From NCBI GenBank assembly GCA_900312665.1, contig ONZQ02000010.1:682001-746000 (forward strand): a stretch of DNA of 64,000 bases, read 5' to 3'. A program made the translations under genes and the position numbers. Positions within the stretch are counted from its first letter, which is position 1; each line of letters starts with the position of its first letter. The notes under the pieces were generated by a model, which was given only the letters and a program-made list of their open reading frames with translations, made no database searches and was not told where the DNA came from. Shown here in pieces: positions 33,747-44,850 of the stretch. This DNA comes from Cephalotrichum gorgonifer. Its lineage: Eukaryota > Ascomycota > Sordariomycetes > Microascales > Microascaceae.

Positions 33747-35153
33747 ATGAGCGGCGCCAACCTCAAGTTCTACCAGGACTTCCAGTCCACCACGGCGAGT
33801 ACGTCACTTCCCCATCCCGGCTGCTCCAGCTACCAGAATGCCATCCCCCCTTAAGGTTGAATACCATAGAAGGGCGAGAGAACTTGTTTGAAGCGCGTAG
33901 TTCAAGCGCCGGCTGACGCGACGCCAGCTCTCGAGGCGGACATCGACCGTCTTGCCTCCACGCCGTCCCGACAAGCGGATATCGATGACATCCGGGGTCG
34001 CATTTCGCGGCTATCTAACACTCTCGCTGACGCGACGGATTACCTCCCCACCTACGACCAGAAGACATACGCAGAGGTGTGTGTGTTGTTTTCCCGTTCC
34101 CCTTCACAACACGAACAAGCATCACGGTGCAAACGAAACGAAACGAAACGTCTTCGAGGTGAAAAATACGGTTTAACTTGGCTCGCTAACTACTGATATA
34201 GACCATAAAAGGCCTCACGGACACGCTGAATAAGAAAGTAGACAAGGTCGCGCCGAAGCCACGGTTCCAGTTCAAGCCCCGCTCCAAGCCCTCCGCACCA
34301 GGCGCGAAGGACGAACGGAGACTCCTTAGCAAGCCGGCGACGGATGACTCTCAGTCCGCCACCCCCTCCTCCTCATCCCCCTCCACGCCCGCGCAGGCCC
34401 AAAAAGACTACAACGTATCCCTGAAGTCCTCTCCCGACCTCGTCAAGAAGCCAAGCTTCTCATCCTCCAAGACAGTTAACTTAACCTCCCACGAAAACCT
34501 CCACATCGTCCTGCCCCCCTCCGCCTCCCACGCAACCTCCTACGGCGACCTGTCGGACTTCGACACCTGCGTGGTCGACATGTCGGGCCCCGCACGGGGC
34601 GAGACGCCCTTCGCGGGCCTATCGCTCAGGAATATGCGGAGATGTATCGTTGTGACGGGGGATGTTGAGGGCGCGGTGCACATCACGGGCGTGCGAGACG
34701 CGGTGGTCGTTGTGGTGTCGAGGCAGGTGCGAATCCATGAGTGCGAGAGGGTAGATTTCTACCTCCATTGCTCGAGCCATCCCATCATCGAGGACTGCAG
34801 CGAGGTCAGGTTTGCGCCGAACCCCGAGTGCTATGTAAGCGGTCCTTTCCCTTCCCCATTCCTCTACTCCCCGGGGCATCCTCCCTGCTCTCATCGACCT
34901 CCTGCGTTTTTTTTTCTTCTCAGTTTGGATCTTAAAAGCTAACTGCCAGAAGACGCCGCCGTGGTCGTCAACGCACGAAAACCAGTGGGACCAGGTCGAT
35001 GACTTCAAGTGGCTAAAGGCGGATCACAGCCCGAACTGGAGCGTACTCCCAGAAGAGGATCGGTTGGCGGATGACTTCTGGGCGGATGTAGTACCGGGCA
35101 AGACAAGCGCGGGAGTGACGGATATCCTGACGAAAGCGGGTATCATTTCATAG
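33747..35153 (+). CDS. Tubulin-folding cofactor C (TBCC-domain GTPase-activating protein)
   Basis: Promotes GTP hydrolysis by beta-tubulin in the cofactor complex at the end of tubulin folding. Exons 33747-33798, 33901-34076, 34202-34834 and 34950-35153 give 354 aa. The N-terminal helical part (residues 1-95) begins MSGANLKFYQDFQSTTAIQA and leads into a KPRFQFKPRSK hinge. A Ser/Pro/Ala-rich linker (about 118-145) precedes the C-CAP/TBCC beta-helix (about 170-300). Arg253 in RQVRIHEC matches the catalytic arginine finger position of TBCC and RP2. The HCSSHPIIEDC strand follows. The C-terminus contains the conserved WDQVDDFKW. The first junction was chosen as the only acceptor in phase with a GTACGT donor. 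It is convergent with MED9, about 95 bp between stops. Confidence 0.93.
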
Positions 35154-35248
35154 CCATAGAAACTCCAGACAAACCAAAATCAAAAGAAGAAAAAGACTCT
35201 AGACTTCTTCCCGCAGAAGAAAACAAAACCACAAGCTTTCCACGAAGC

Positions 35249-35704
35249 TCAACCCTCCTTCTCCCCCCTCGCCGCCTCGGCAGCGCTAAACCTCGCCCCG
35301 CCCGCCTTCAGCCTCTCCAGAACCTCCCTCTGCATCCGTATCCTCTCCTCCAGCTCCTTAATCTCCACCTCCTGCTCCGCCATCCCCCTCTCCATATCCG
35401 GCAGCGCCTTCACCTGCATCCGCGCCTTCTGCAGCTTGTGCTTGAGATGGTCCGTCGCGCCCGGCACGTCCTTGAGCGAGAGGCCCCCGTCCTTACCCAA
35501 GGACCCCGTTCCCGCAGGGCTCGCGCCGGAGGACGGGAGCGGCGTGCCCCCGGGTATACCGCCCGGTCCCGGCGCCGCCTGGATGGCCGAGCGGAGGCGC
35601 GAGAGAATGGTTGTGAGCTCTGTTATGCTGTCGAGCGAGTCCGGGGAGAAGGTGGGAGGGAGGGCGAGGGCGTCTTGCGCGTCGGGCGAGCTTTGCGGAG
35701 GCAT
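35249..35704 (-). CDS. MED9: Mediator complex subunit 9
   Basis: Middle-module subunit of the RNA polymerase II Mediator complex, homologous to yeast Cse2. Single exon, 151 aa, starting at the ATG at 35704 (MPPQSSPDAQD). An in-frame non-ATG extension exists upstream but is not needed. The N-terminal half has the helical SITELTTILSRLRSAI block. A Gly/Pro-rich linker follows. The C-terminal half has LSLKDVPGATDHLKHKLQKA and a heptad-rich coiled coil (MERGMAEQEVEIKELEERI). This order and spacing match fungal Med9. It is convergent with the tubulin cofactor gene. Confidence 0.86.
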   Translation of the reverse strand: MPPQSSPDAQDALALPPTFSPDSLDSITELTTILSRLRSAIQAAPGPGGIPGGTPLPSSGASPAGTGSLGKDGGLSLKDVPGATDHLKHKLQKARMQVKALPDMERGMAEQEVEIKELEERIRMQREVLERLKAGGARFSAAEAARGEKEG

Positions 35705-36246
35705 CGTGTTTCGCTTCGTTTCGGGTTCCGTCAAGGGGTGGATGTGTTATGGAGTCTCGGGCCGATTGAAGCTAAAAGGGTGTGCTTTTGGTGGAAGTTC
35801 GTGTCGGGTTTGGTGAGCTTGGTTGGTGGGAAGCTCCAGGTAGGAATTGACTTCGAGGTTCCACAGGGAACCGTCTTCCACACTGTGGTGGCGAGAAAGT
35901 TCCTGGGCCAACAGACTCACATCGCACAGTGCGATATCGGAGCATGACGTACTTTCTTCGTACCACAGCATAATGCCCCGCTGCTGTGGGAACCCCGCGT
36001 CAACAATTTTTCTTAAGCTTATCTTTATCGGCGGCTCGCCCAGACACCATCCCGCCTTGGAAATCTCTCATGCTGTACGACAGTACTTAATTCCCTCTCT
36101 CCCTCACTAGGTTTTTTTTTCTCCCTCATCTTATATCGCATTAACTTGCTACAGTTATCCTCTACAAGTGAACGTTCGTGTTCGCTTACAAGCTCTCTTC
36201 GTGACCTTACACACTTAAAACTTACCCCACTACTCCTTCGCCCACC
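35705..36246. promoter_or_regulatory. Divergent promoter MED9 / phosphoglycerate mutase
   Basis: 542 bp between divergent starts. The 36100-36246 part is pyrimidine-rich with a T-run at 36113-36121, typical of the leader of a highly expressed fungal gene. No gene seen. Confidence 0.5.
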
Positions 36247-38138
36247 ATGGCCAAGACGGAGCAGAATGCCTGCCTCAGTACGTCATATCCCCAGGCTCCC
36301 ACCCCTCCAAGCAGCCCCGAGCGCGAGGTCGAGACGCAGACGCAGACAGACACGGAGTCGGAGAGTGGTGGTGGAATTGGACCTGAAGAGAAGGAGCTCG
36401 CACCCCCGGCCGTCCCCCCGAAGCCCGCCTCCTCTCAGCCCCTCCAACCCCGCCCCAAACAACCAGACTACATCCTCGTCCTCTGCTACATCCTCGTCTA
36501 CATTGAGGTCGGCTGGCTAATCTTCATGGTCCTCCGCCCCAACAGTCGTGATTGACGGATGGGGCATCCCCTCCGCCGACTCCCCCGCTAACGGCGACGC
36601 CATCGCCGCCGCCGAGACTCCCGTCATGGACAAGCTCTCCGCCGACCCCGCCGGCCACGTCGAGCTCGAGGCCTCCTCCCTCGCCGTCGGCCTTCCCGAG
36701 GGCCTGATGGGCAACTCCGAGGTCGGCCACCTCAACATTGGCGCCGGTCGCGTCGTCTGGCAAGATGTCGTGCGCATCGACCAGGCAGTGAAGAACAACG
36801 AGATCGGCCAGAACGAGGCCATCTCGAGGGTGCTCGAGAGGGCCAAGTCCGGTAACGGGAGGCTCCACCTGGCTGGACTGGTCTCGCACGGCGGCGTTCA
36901 CGCCAAGCAGACCCATCTGTACGCCCTGCTCAGGGCCGCGAAGGCTGCCGGTGTCCCCAAGGTGTTTATCCACTTCATCGGCGACGGTCGTGATACCGAC
37001 CCTAAGTCTGGTGCCGGGTACATGGAGGAGCTCGTTCAGACCATGAAGGAGATCGGAATTGGCGAGATCGCGACGATTGTCGGTCGGTACTACGCCATGG
37101 ACCGTGATAAGAGGTGGGAGAGGGTCGAGATTGCCCTCAAGGGGTTGGTGCTGGGTGAGGGCGAGGAGGCCACGGACCCGGTGCAGGCCATCAAGAACGC
37201 CTACGAGCGTGGAGAGAAGGACGAGTTCCTGAAGCCCATTGTCTTCGGTGGCAAGGAAAGCCGGATCCAGGGTACGTTGTTAACCCACTCTTCCCTCTCG
37301 TAACCTACCAAGTGCTAACAAGCTGACTCCAACAGACGACGACACCGTCTTCTTCTTCAACTACCGTTCCGACCGCGTCCGCCAGATCACCCAGCTTCTC
37401 GGAGACGTCGACCGCTCTCCCCTCCCTGACTTCCCCTACCCCAAGATCACCCTCGTCACCATGACGCAGTACAAGGCCGACTACCCCTTCGAGGTGGCCT
37501 TCAAGCCGCAGCACATGGGCAACGTCCTCGCCGAGTGGCTCGGCAAGCAGGAGGTCGAGCAGGTGCACATCGCCGAGACGGAGAAGTACGCGCACGTGAC
37601 CTTCTTCTTCAACGGCGGCGTCGAGAAGGTGTTCCCCCTCGAGACGCGCGACCAGTCGCAGGACCTCGTGCCGTCGAACAAGGCCGTCGCCACGTACGAC
37701 CTCGCCCCCGAGATGAGCGCCGACGGCGTCGCGAACCAGGTGGCGAAGCGCATCGGGGAGGGCAAGTTCCCCTTCGTCATGAACAACTTCGCGCCCCCCG
37801 ACATGGTCGGCCACACGGGCGTCTACGAGGCGGCCATCAAGGGGTGCGCGGCGACGGACAAGGCCATCGGGAAGATCTACGAGGCGTGTAAGGAACACGG
37901 GTACATCCTGTTCATCACCTCAGACCACGGCAACGCCGAGGAGATGAAGTTCCCCGACGGGAAGCCCAAGACGTCCCACACCACCAACACCGTCCCCTTC
38001 ATCATGGCCAACGCGCCTGCGGGGTGGAGGCTGAAGAAGGGTGGCGTCCTCGGGGACGTGGCGCCCACCGTCCTCGCCGCCATGGGGCTGCCGCAGCCCG
38101 AGGAGATGACCGGCGAGAGCCTGCTCGCGAAGGCATAA
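36247..38138 (+). CDS. gpmI: 2,3-bisphosphoglycerate-independent phosphoglycerate mutase
   Basis: Interconverts 3- and 2-phosphoglycerate in glycolysis and gluconeogenesis in the cytosol, using metal ions. Exons 36247-36277, 36546-37271 and 37336-38138 give 519 aa, the usual length. Splicing of the 31-nt first exon restores MAKTEQNACLIVIDGWGIP. Asp14 is a metal ligand. Ser68 in GLMGNSEVGH is the phosphoenzyme serine. GDGRDTDPKSG, FFFNYRSDR and TSDHGNAEEM complete the alkaline-phosphatase-fold metal and substrate sites. It is unrelated to the cofactor-dependent mutase of yeast; use of this type is normal in filamentous ascomycetes. The first intron (268 nt) is unusually long for this window and stays open in the exon 1 frame through the acceptor. 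Confidence 0.97.
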
Positions 38139-38489
38139 AAGGTGCGGATGTTTGGGCTGTGGAGGTATAGAGAGATTTTAGACGATAGATGAATGATGAC
38201 CACGCGTGGAGGTTCGCGCTGTCTAGCTGTCTTCTCAACGTGTACGTGATGGTAGATGCCGCGTCCGTTTCCGGCGGAGCTTGCATGTCAAGTCAATGGC
38301 TACGACCCTGCTTAAACACCACTCACCACCCTTGTCTACAGTACAAACCCCTATTCCTGCATGGTCCTCATAGAAGGAAAGCCCCCGCGAACATTACTGG
38401 GGACTTTGCAGATGATTGCTCTCCCCAGTATGAGACCAATGCATGTGCCAACAGACGCCTGTGGGTTGTAGAAGGTATTGCCGGCACCG
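38139..38489. other. Convergent intergenic region
   Basis: 351 bp between the mutase stop and the preferred stop of the NLR-like gene (568 bp if the shorter NLR model is right). Nothing else supported. Confidence 0.5.
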
Positions 38490-41400
38490 TCACGAGTTCC
38501 GGGACCTTCGCGCTGCTGATGTGCCTGCAGTACCGTTGACATAGGGCCGCGAAGAGACCGATCCCACTGCACCCCGACTAGGTTGGCTCGTCCGGTCTCC
38601 CTGCGCGGCAAGATTTGACGATTCTGCGGATTCTAGCTGCTCATCTCCTGGACGCTTTCGCTTCTTCGTCTCTTCGGTCGTGCTCTTGGAACCACCTAGT
38701 GATTATTCAGTAACCCTTTGAAAACAATGGGAAGTGTTGGTTTGAAATACCTTGGGTGCGACGTAAACGCTCCATGTGCCTTATGGCCCTGATTGAACTA
38801 GGATGATCAGGTCCTAGGGCTTTTAGATGACCATCTAGTGCACGCTCAAACATCTCCTCTGCCTCCTTAGACTTGCCCTGGTTGCTATAAAACACTCCCA
38901 AGTTATGGACCGTCCTGAGAGTGGATGTATGATCATGTCCAAGCACCTTCTCCATGCCCTCCAGCGCCCGCTCGAACATCTTCTTTGCCTCCTCGAGCTT
39001 GCCCAGCTTTTGATAAATAATTCCCAAGCCATGAGCAGCTCTAAGAGTCGATGCATGATCATGTCCTAGTGCCTTCTCAAAGCCTCCTAACACCCGGCCC
39101 TGAATCTCCTCTGCCTCTTTTAACTTGCCTTGGAAGCAATAGGTGAGTGCTAAGTTGCCAGCTGTTCCAAGAGTTGATTCATGATCGTGCCCAAACTCCT
39201 TCTCTTGGAATTTTAGCACCCGATTGAACATGTCCTCTGCATCCTGCAGCTTGCCTTGCTCTAGGTAGAGGAGTCCCAAGTTGTGGATGTTGCCAACATT
39301 CATACTCAACGAATGATCGTATCCGAATGCCTTCTCCATCCCTTCTACCGCTAACTCATACATCTCCTGTGCATCCCTAAACCTACCCTGATTTCCATAC
39401 AGGTCACCTAGGGAATATATAGACAGCAATGCGCGCTGATCACCAGTATAGAGAGCATTCGTGTATACCTTTCTGATCCATCCTGCACTCCTCTCTGCAT
39501 GTGGGAGCAGCTTCCGTTGGAGGATCCAATACCTCCTTGTATCTTCCGATGGCACTGACAACGCGACTATCATGAGCGCCAGCCTTGCTGACTTGTCCTT
39601 CCTCTGGTCATCATCCAGGTATGACACCCATCTATGCACCACCGGATGCATAGAGTAGGTGTCTTTCAATCCCTCCTGAATTTCGATCATCGAATATCGG
39701 AGTAGCAATCCAATTGCTTCTAAGAATCGAATTATCTTGCGGCCCATATCTTTCACCCAGCCAGGTAAGGGATCTTCTGTTGGTTCGTTCGCTGCCGCTT
39801 CCGCTAGTAGTCCGTGCCACATGCCTTTGTTATCGAGACAGGCCCAGAGCCGCAGCAGGTTAGAGGCGTCACTGCTCCTACTCTCAATCTCTCTAAACGA
39901 GACGGCCCAAGTCGTTGCAATACTTCCCTGCTCATAGTCCGAGAGCGGTTGCCCAGACTCGCCACGGGCGCTCATCAACTCGTTCCACTGCTTATTGTAA
40001 ATCTCCATGTATGTCGCAATATCGATTCCCATTTCTCGTATATACGAGGCAGCCTGCGCCAAAGCCAGAGGTAGGCCGTCCAGTAGTTCGAGGAGGGGGT
40101 CACACTCAGGCCCTGGCACACCTAAGGTAAGATTTTGTTGCGACGTAATAGTTGGCGTAGGAAATATGAACACTTACCTAGATCTCCACCGTACCATCTC
40201 TCGAGAATAGCCCTACCAAGGGCCAGATCGACTTTAACCAGCTTCCGGGAGTCACCTAGTTGAGCCAGGCGTAAAAGCCGTGTGGTGACTAAGATCGATC
40301 CGTGATCGCCAGGTAGGTATCGCCTCGGATCGTATGTGCCGGTTCCACCGCCTTGCTCGTAGTCCTGGTCGACGTTATCGAAGATCAGCAGCCAGTCAGT
40401 ATTTTCAGGGTGTGCCAGCCAATCCATTACTTGTGCTACCGCTACGTCGATATCGTCCTTGCTTTGCGCCTCGTTATGGTGGCAGCTCAAGCCGGGAATC
40501 CTGCTAGCGCAGCCAGCCAAGCTCGCTCGAAGCCGGTCCTCCGATCTACCATCGAGCCAGAAAACCGAGGTAAACTTGCTCTTGTGACGACGGGCGAAAT
40601 CGATGGCCAGTTGTGTCTTTCCAACGCCGCCAAGTCCGTGTAGCACGAAAATCTTCCGATTAGGCGATCGGTGAGGGAGGAGGGACTTCTCTATAGCTGC
40701 GCTGTCGGACGGCCTATCGACAAAGTTGCTGGACACTGGCACGCCGTCCAGTCTAAAGAGCGTCTTAAATGAGGCGGAATCGTGTGACGGTGGATTGGAG
40801 AGTATGGATGGTGGCACGAGCAGCAAGAGCTCCTTCGCGTACGCTGCCGCCGTGGCCGCGGCGTACTTCTGCCACCGCTTGTTCTTGTGCGAATCTGCAT
40901 AGTCGCATATTCCCCGGATTGCTAGAGCCTGGTAGTCGCTCATGACACCAGCCGCTTCCATCTCAAAGCAAATAGCTCCATGTTTCTGATAGAGGTCGTT
41001 CCGCTTTTCGCTTGAGATGACGAGGGTGTTGGCAGAGCCGATGGTGCCGTAATGGATACGAGGTAGGTCTTGTTCTCGCGTGGCCTTACTTCCTCGGTCC
41101 GTCCGTCGTTTTGCTTGGTTAAAATCGCAAACCCCCCTGCAGAGCGTTACTTCTCCTTCCGGATGGTCTGGATGTGGGTAATGGTCTGGAAATAGATAGT
41201 CGCGGTCGAGTCCGGCATCGTTGAATTGTGGCTGCTCCTCTTCCGTTAGGCCTGATCGCAGCTCGCGTAGGAACTGTGGGATCTTGGTCCCAGGTTCTCT
41301 CATGTGGCCAGCTCGAAGAAGGTTCACCGCAGTGAGCAGGGCAGAAGATGGATGAAGCATATGCCCACTGTGAGATAACAGGTGCCTTCCTTCCCAGGCG

Positions 41401-41786
41401 CCGAACTCGTAATGTGTCACTCCCCCTTCACTCCCCCGTGGGTAGCTGACAACAACATCGCCGAGCACAATCTGTTCCTGTTCCTGTTCCGCTGAAGTAG
41501 GACCATAGGATGGCATTCCTCCGGCTATCCCAACCACGAGGACATGCTTGATGTTTGGAAATGAGCGGCGCATGTTGGCGAAGACACTAGCAGCTGGATG
41601 AGTGCCAATTGTCGGGCATACAGCCATCGCAACCCAGTGGACTCCGATTTTCCCGACATGGTACTGGTTGTCATCTCCAGGTATTGCTTTGATGACATGT
41701 TGCTCCAGCAGACCAACAGCGGGGGTGAGTTCTAGCGGCATGGGAGCGATCCATCCGACAGTGATGGAGGAGGCGTCGGGGGCCAT
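38490..41786 (-). CDS. NLR-like protein: nucleoside phosphorylase - NB-ARC - TPR
   Basis: Candidate fungal pattern-recognition or heterokaryon-incompatibility receptor. Exons 41786-40178, 40121-38751 and 38695-38490 give 1061 aa. Residues 8-325 form a PNP/UDP-phosphorylase-like effector domain (VVGIAGGMPSYGP, CFEMEAAGVM, RGICDYADSHK). NB-ARC follows, with Walker A GLGGVGKTQ (383-391), Walker B LLIFDNVD, an ILVTTR sensor and GLPLA (552-556). The sensor end has about five 42-residue kinesin-light-chain-type TPRs (for example NLGVFYSNQGKSKEAEEMFE). The ATG at 41786 was chosen because the upstream in-frame start is TTG. The third exon is my proposal. A GTATTT donor and CTAG acceptor join in phase and add a 67-residue tail with the nuclear-signal-like KKRKRPGDE. 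Without it the protein is 1007 aa and stops at 38707. NB-ARC motifs look intact, so it is probably functional. Confidence 0.92.
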
Positions 41787-43030
41787 TTTCGACAATGGTG
41801 ATGGTGTAACGCCGATGAGCGCACTCGATAAGTCTGCTGAGATTCACCGTGACATTGGCGTTGACGCCGAGAGGTCGGTCATCCGGGTACTGGGCCGCCT
41901 ACGCAAGGTAGTATGGAGCGGAAGGCGAATAGATGGCTCCGACAGGAAGAGAGCTTGATGAATGCGATGCAACGTACTCCAGGTAGAAAGATGGATGGAC
42001 GAGACCCTTCGTACAAATTCCCCCAGAGACGGTGGTCTTGATTGAGGAGAGGTGAGGGGAAGTGGATTGGGAAGTGACCCTGACCTTGGGCGGCTACAGC
42101 CTGGCTTCATCCAGGGCCCCTGTATGGTCTCGTCTAGTCCATGCCCTTGGGTTCTGACGAGTAGCAAGAGAGAAAAGTTGCCGTTTGGGTCTGTCCAATA
42201 TAGGCTTCACCTCCGTCTCAGGATTCACCAAACTTTCCCCCATTGTAGGTGGTTTAGCTGGAGTATCCGAGTAGACGAAACCATGATATCGAGGCGCCTT
42301 CAAATCGCTTCCCAGGTAAGTGATTTGATTAGGAAGGAACTTAGACCGATATTGAAGATATCTTGACCAGGAGGCTTAGGAACCGTCGGGAAGCGTTCTA
42401 GCAATTGTAAGTCACTCCTCCATGTCGATCTGCGTAAAGTGCACGTGGGGAAAATCGATATCTAAGCTCCGATTTGAGCACTAGCAGAAGAAGGGGTGGT
42501 ACTTGGAATGCAGCCCCGATCGCCCGCCATCGGACGGGATATAGGAGACAGGAGGATGGTATATCGAATCTTAGCATTGAAAAATAGCGATTTTAATCGT
42601 GCTGTGATTAATCAGAGCGAACTGCGCTGCTAATGTCGCTGCCGATCTGATGATCGCCATGCCCACAAAGGCTCGCATCGGCTGTGTCGGGTCCCGGCAG
42701 CACTCACAAGCGTAAATACAGCGACGGAGTTTACTTGCTCGTAAATTCCCGTCCTTGCCACCGACCTGGGGCTTATACAAGTGCAAGAAAAATGGCGGAG
42801 GAGATGGAGGCCAAGGCGTGAAGTTGGGATAAGTTCGAGCCCCGCTAAGGTTGCAAATTTACCCCGCCAAAGCTTTACAGGTAACTCCTAGCTAAACCCC
42901 GACCAGCTTGTCCCCTGCCCAAATTTCAATTCGCGGTCGACAACAGACGACGACAATCCGTCCGCAACACCCAACACACCCCAAACCACCTCTCTCCATA
43001 CCTACCCTCACGCGGCGCCAACAAGCAACA
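41787..43030. promoter_or_regulatory. Divergent region NLR-like gene / prefoldin subunit 3
   Basis: 1.24 kb between divergent starts. Small frames have no domain content. No repeat or RNA gene recognised. I assume the promoters of both genes lie here. Confidence 0.5.
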
Positions 43031-44069
43031 ATGGCGCAAGCGCAAGCGAAACCGGAGTACGTCCGCCCTACTCCCTCCACATCTCCGCATCCTCTCCTCG
43101 CCCATCCGCTCCGCTTCTGTCCCTGGACGAGAGCCGGCCCCCCAGAGTCGTTGGTGTTCGCGGTCTGGAGCTTTAATCTAACGTGATAACAGTGAGGCGC
43201 TGTCGAACCCGAGGGGGATACCGCGCGCGCCCTTCGTGGACAGGGTGGAGGACTATGTCTCGTCGAGGCAGGATGTCGAGGGGACGCTGAAGAGCTTCCA
43301 GGAGATGATATCGTGGGTTTCCCCTCCTCTGCCCCTTCTCCACCCTTGCCCCTTCCCTTCCTATTTGTATCTCGCATCCGGTGTCTGGTTCCCCCAGCTG
43401 ACGACGAATAGAAAATACCAATTCATGGAGGTGAACCTCCAGAGACGAGTCGCCGGCCTAAAAGACAAGATACCCGAGATACAAAAGACACTCGATACGG
43501 TCCGGTTCCTTAAGATACGCAAGGATGACCCCGAACCGATCGAGACAACGTTCGAGCTCAACGATACCCTCTACACGAAGGCGGAGATACCACCGACCGA
43601 GGAGGTCTTCATTTGGCTAGGTGTATGACTTCCCACGCACCCCCCCGCCCGGTTACCACAAGATGTCGAAAGGAATAAACATGCAAGAAATGAGTGTGAA
43701 TTTGGGTTGCTAACGTGAGCAAGGCTAACGTGATGCTCTCGTACCCCATCGACGAGGCGGAGGAGCTGCTCGTGGGGAAATTAAACACCGCGAAGACGAC
43801 CATGTCGAACTGCAACGAGGACCTCGACTTCCTACGGGAGCAGATCACGGTATGTGATGCGATACCCCCTTTCCCCCTATTCCCACCACATCGACAGAAC
43901 ACGACAAGACCCCTCTGAGAAAACCAAACTGACATGGACACAGACCATGGAGGTCGCGGTGGCGAGGGTGTACAACTGGGACGTGGTGCAAAAGCGGAAG
44001 GAGAAGGGCGAGGAGGAGAAGGACAGGAAGGGGAAGGGGAAGGAGGGGGACGACGGGGACCCAGCTTAG
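43031..44069 (+). CDS. PAC10: Prefoldin subunit 3
   Basis: Alpha-type subunit of the hexameric prefoldin co-chaperone that hands nascent tubulin and actin to the chaperonin CCT. Exons 43031-43056, 43193-43312, 43412-43622, 43724-43849 and 43944-44069 give 202 aa. Conserved blocks in order: NPRGIPRAPFVDRVEDYVS, KYQFMEVNLQRRVAGLKDKI (first coiled coil), TRF-like substitute TFELNDTLYTKAEIPP, VFIWLGANVMLSYPIDEAEE, and the second coiled coil NTAKTTMSNCNEDLDFLREQ. The C-terminus after VARVYNWDV is a Lys/Glu/Gly tail. Five exons in about 1 kb, each junction in phase. Equivalent to VBP1 and yeast Pac10. Confidence 0.95.
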
Positions 44070-44850
44070 GGAGGTTGTATATCGAGACTTTGAACAATGA
44101 AAGCGCTGCGATACAGATCTATGCTCGATTGGTGGCGGCAAAAACGGTGTCGGAGCATGGGTGTACGAGAGGAGTGTGACGAGCCGGCTCTGGCTCGGGG
44201 TTTCCGGCCCAGGGTGTCAACCCACTCGCCATCCACCTCGATACGATATACGGCCGTGGAGAGTCGTCTAAGACAGACTGGTCGTCGTCATGGGCAAGGC
44301 GCAGCCCCACACCTTTCGGTTTCCCGTTCCGTGCCAACTGCAGCTCACCCCGGTGTGCACCATCTTCGAAGTACTTTGTACTGCCCAGACAGGAGACAAA
44401 GAAATAGACTCGCAGGACAAAGCAACGCCCAAGCCCCCAACCCGGACGAGGAAAAAGCCCACCTGGCGCTTCGAAGCACTACTACTCGTAGATTTTTCGC
44501 CCTGGCGCTTACTTGGAAACGTAGCGTTGCGCCACCGATAAGAGCGCAAGAAATTTAGCGTTCAGGCATTTTTGCCTCTTCTGGCCGTTGCCCCCCTATC
44601 AAGACTAAGAGACGCCTGGAAATGGACCCTCTCTCCCGCCGCCCTCCCCCTTAATTACCCCGCCCCCTCCCCACCCACCACCCCTGCTATTGCCATCTCA
44701 CCGCAGCAACTGCTCGTACTCTTCCCAATACAGGATTCCTAACATCAACCACAAAAAAACTCAATCCTCGAAACCCGCCCCCCTTCAACTCACCTCCACC
44801 ACGACCTTCCCGCGACTTCTTCCCCGATCCGATCCGAATCACCGCCCAAC
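44070..44850. other. Intergenic region prefoldin / SEC14
   Basis: 781 bp. The right 250 bp are strongly C-rich, as in the SEC14 leader. The overlapping small frames around 44097-44558 on both strands have no recognisable domain. Confidence 0.5.

Noticed and set aside
41787..41795. Upstream in-frame start of the NLR-like gene
   Set aside because: It is a TTG; the ATG at 41786 gives the expected start of the nucleoside-phosphorylase domain.
42052..42366. Small plus-strand frame between the NLR-like gene and prefoldin
   Set aside because: No recognisable content; overlaps an equally long antisense frame.
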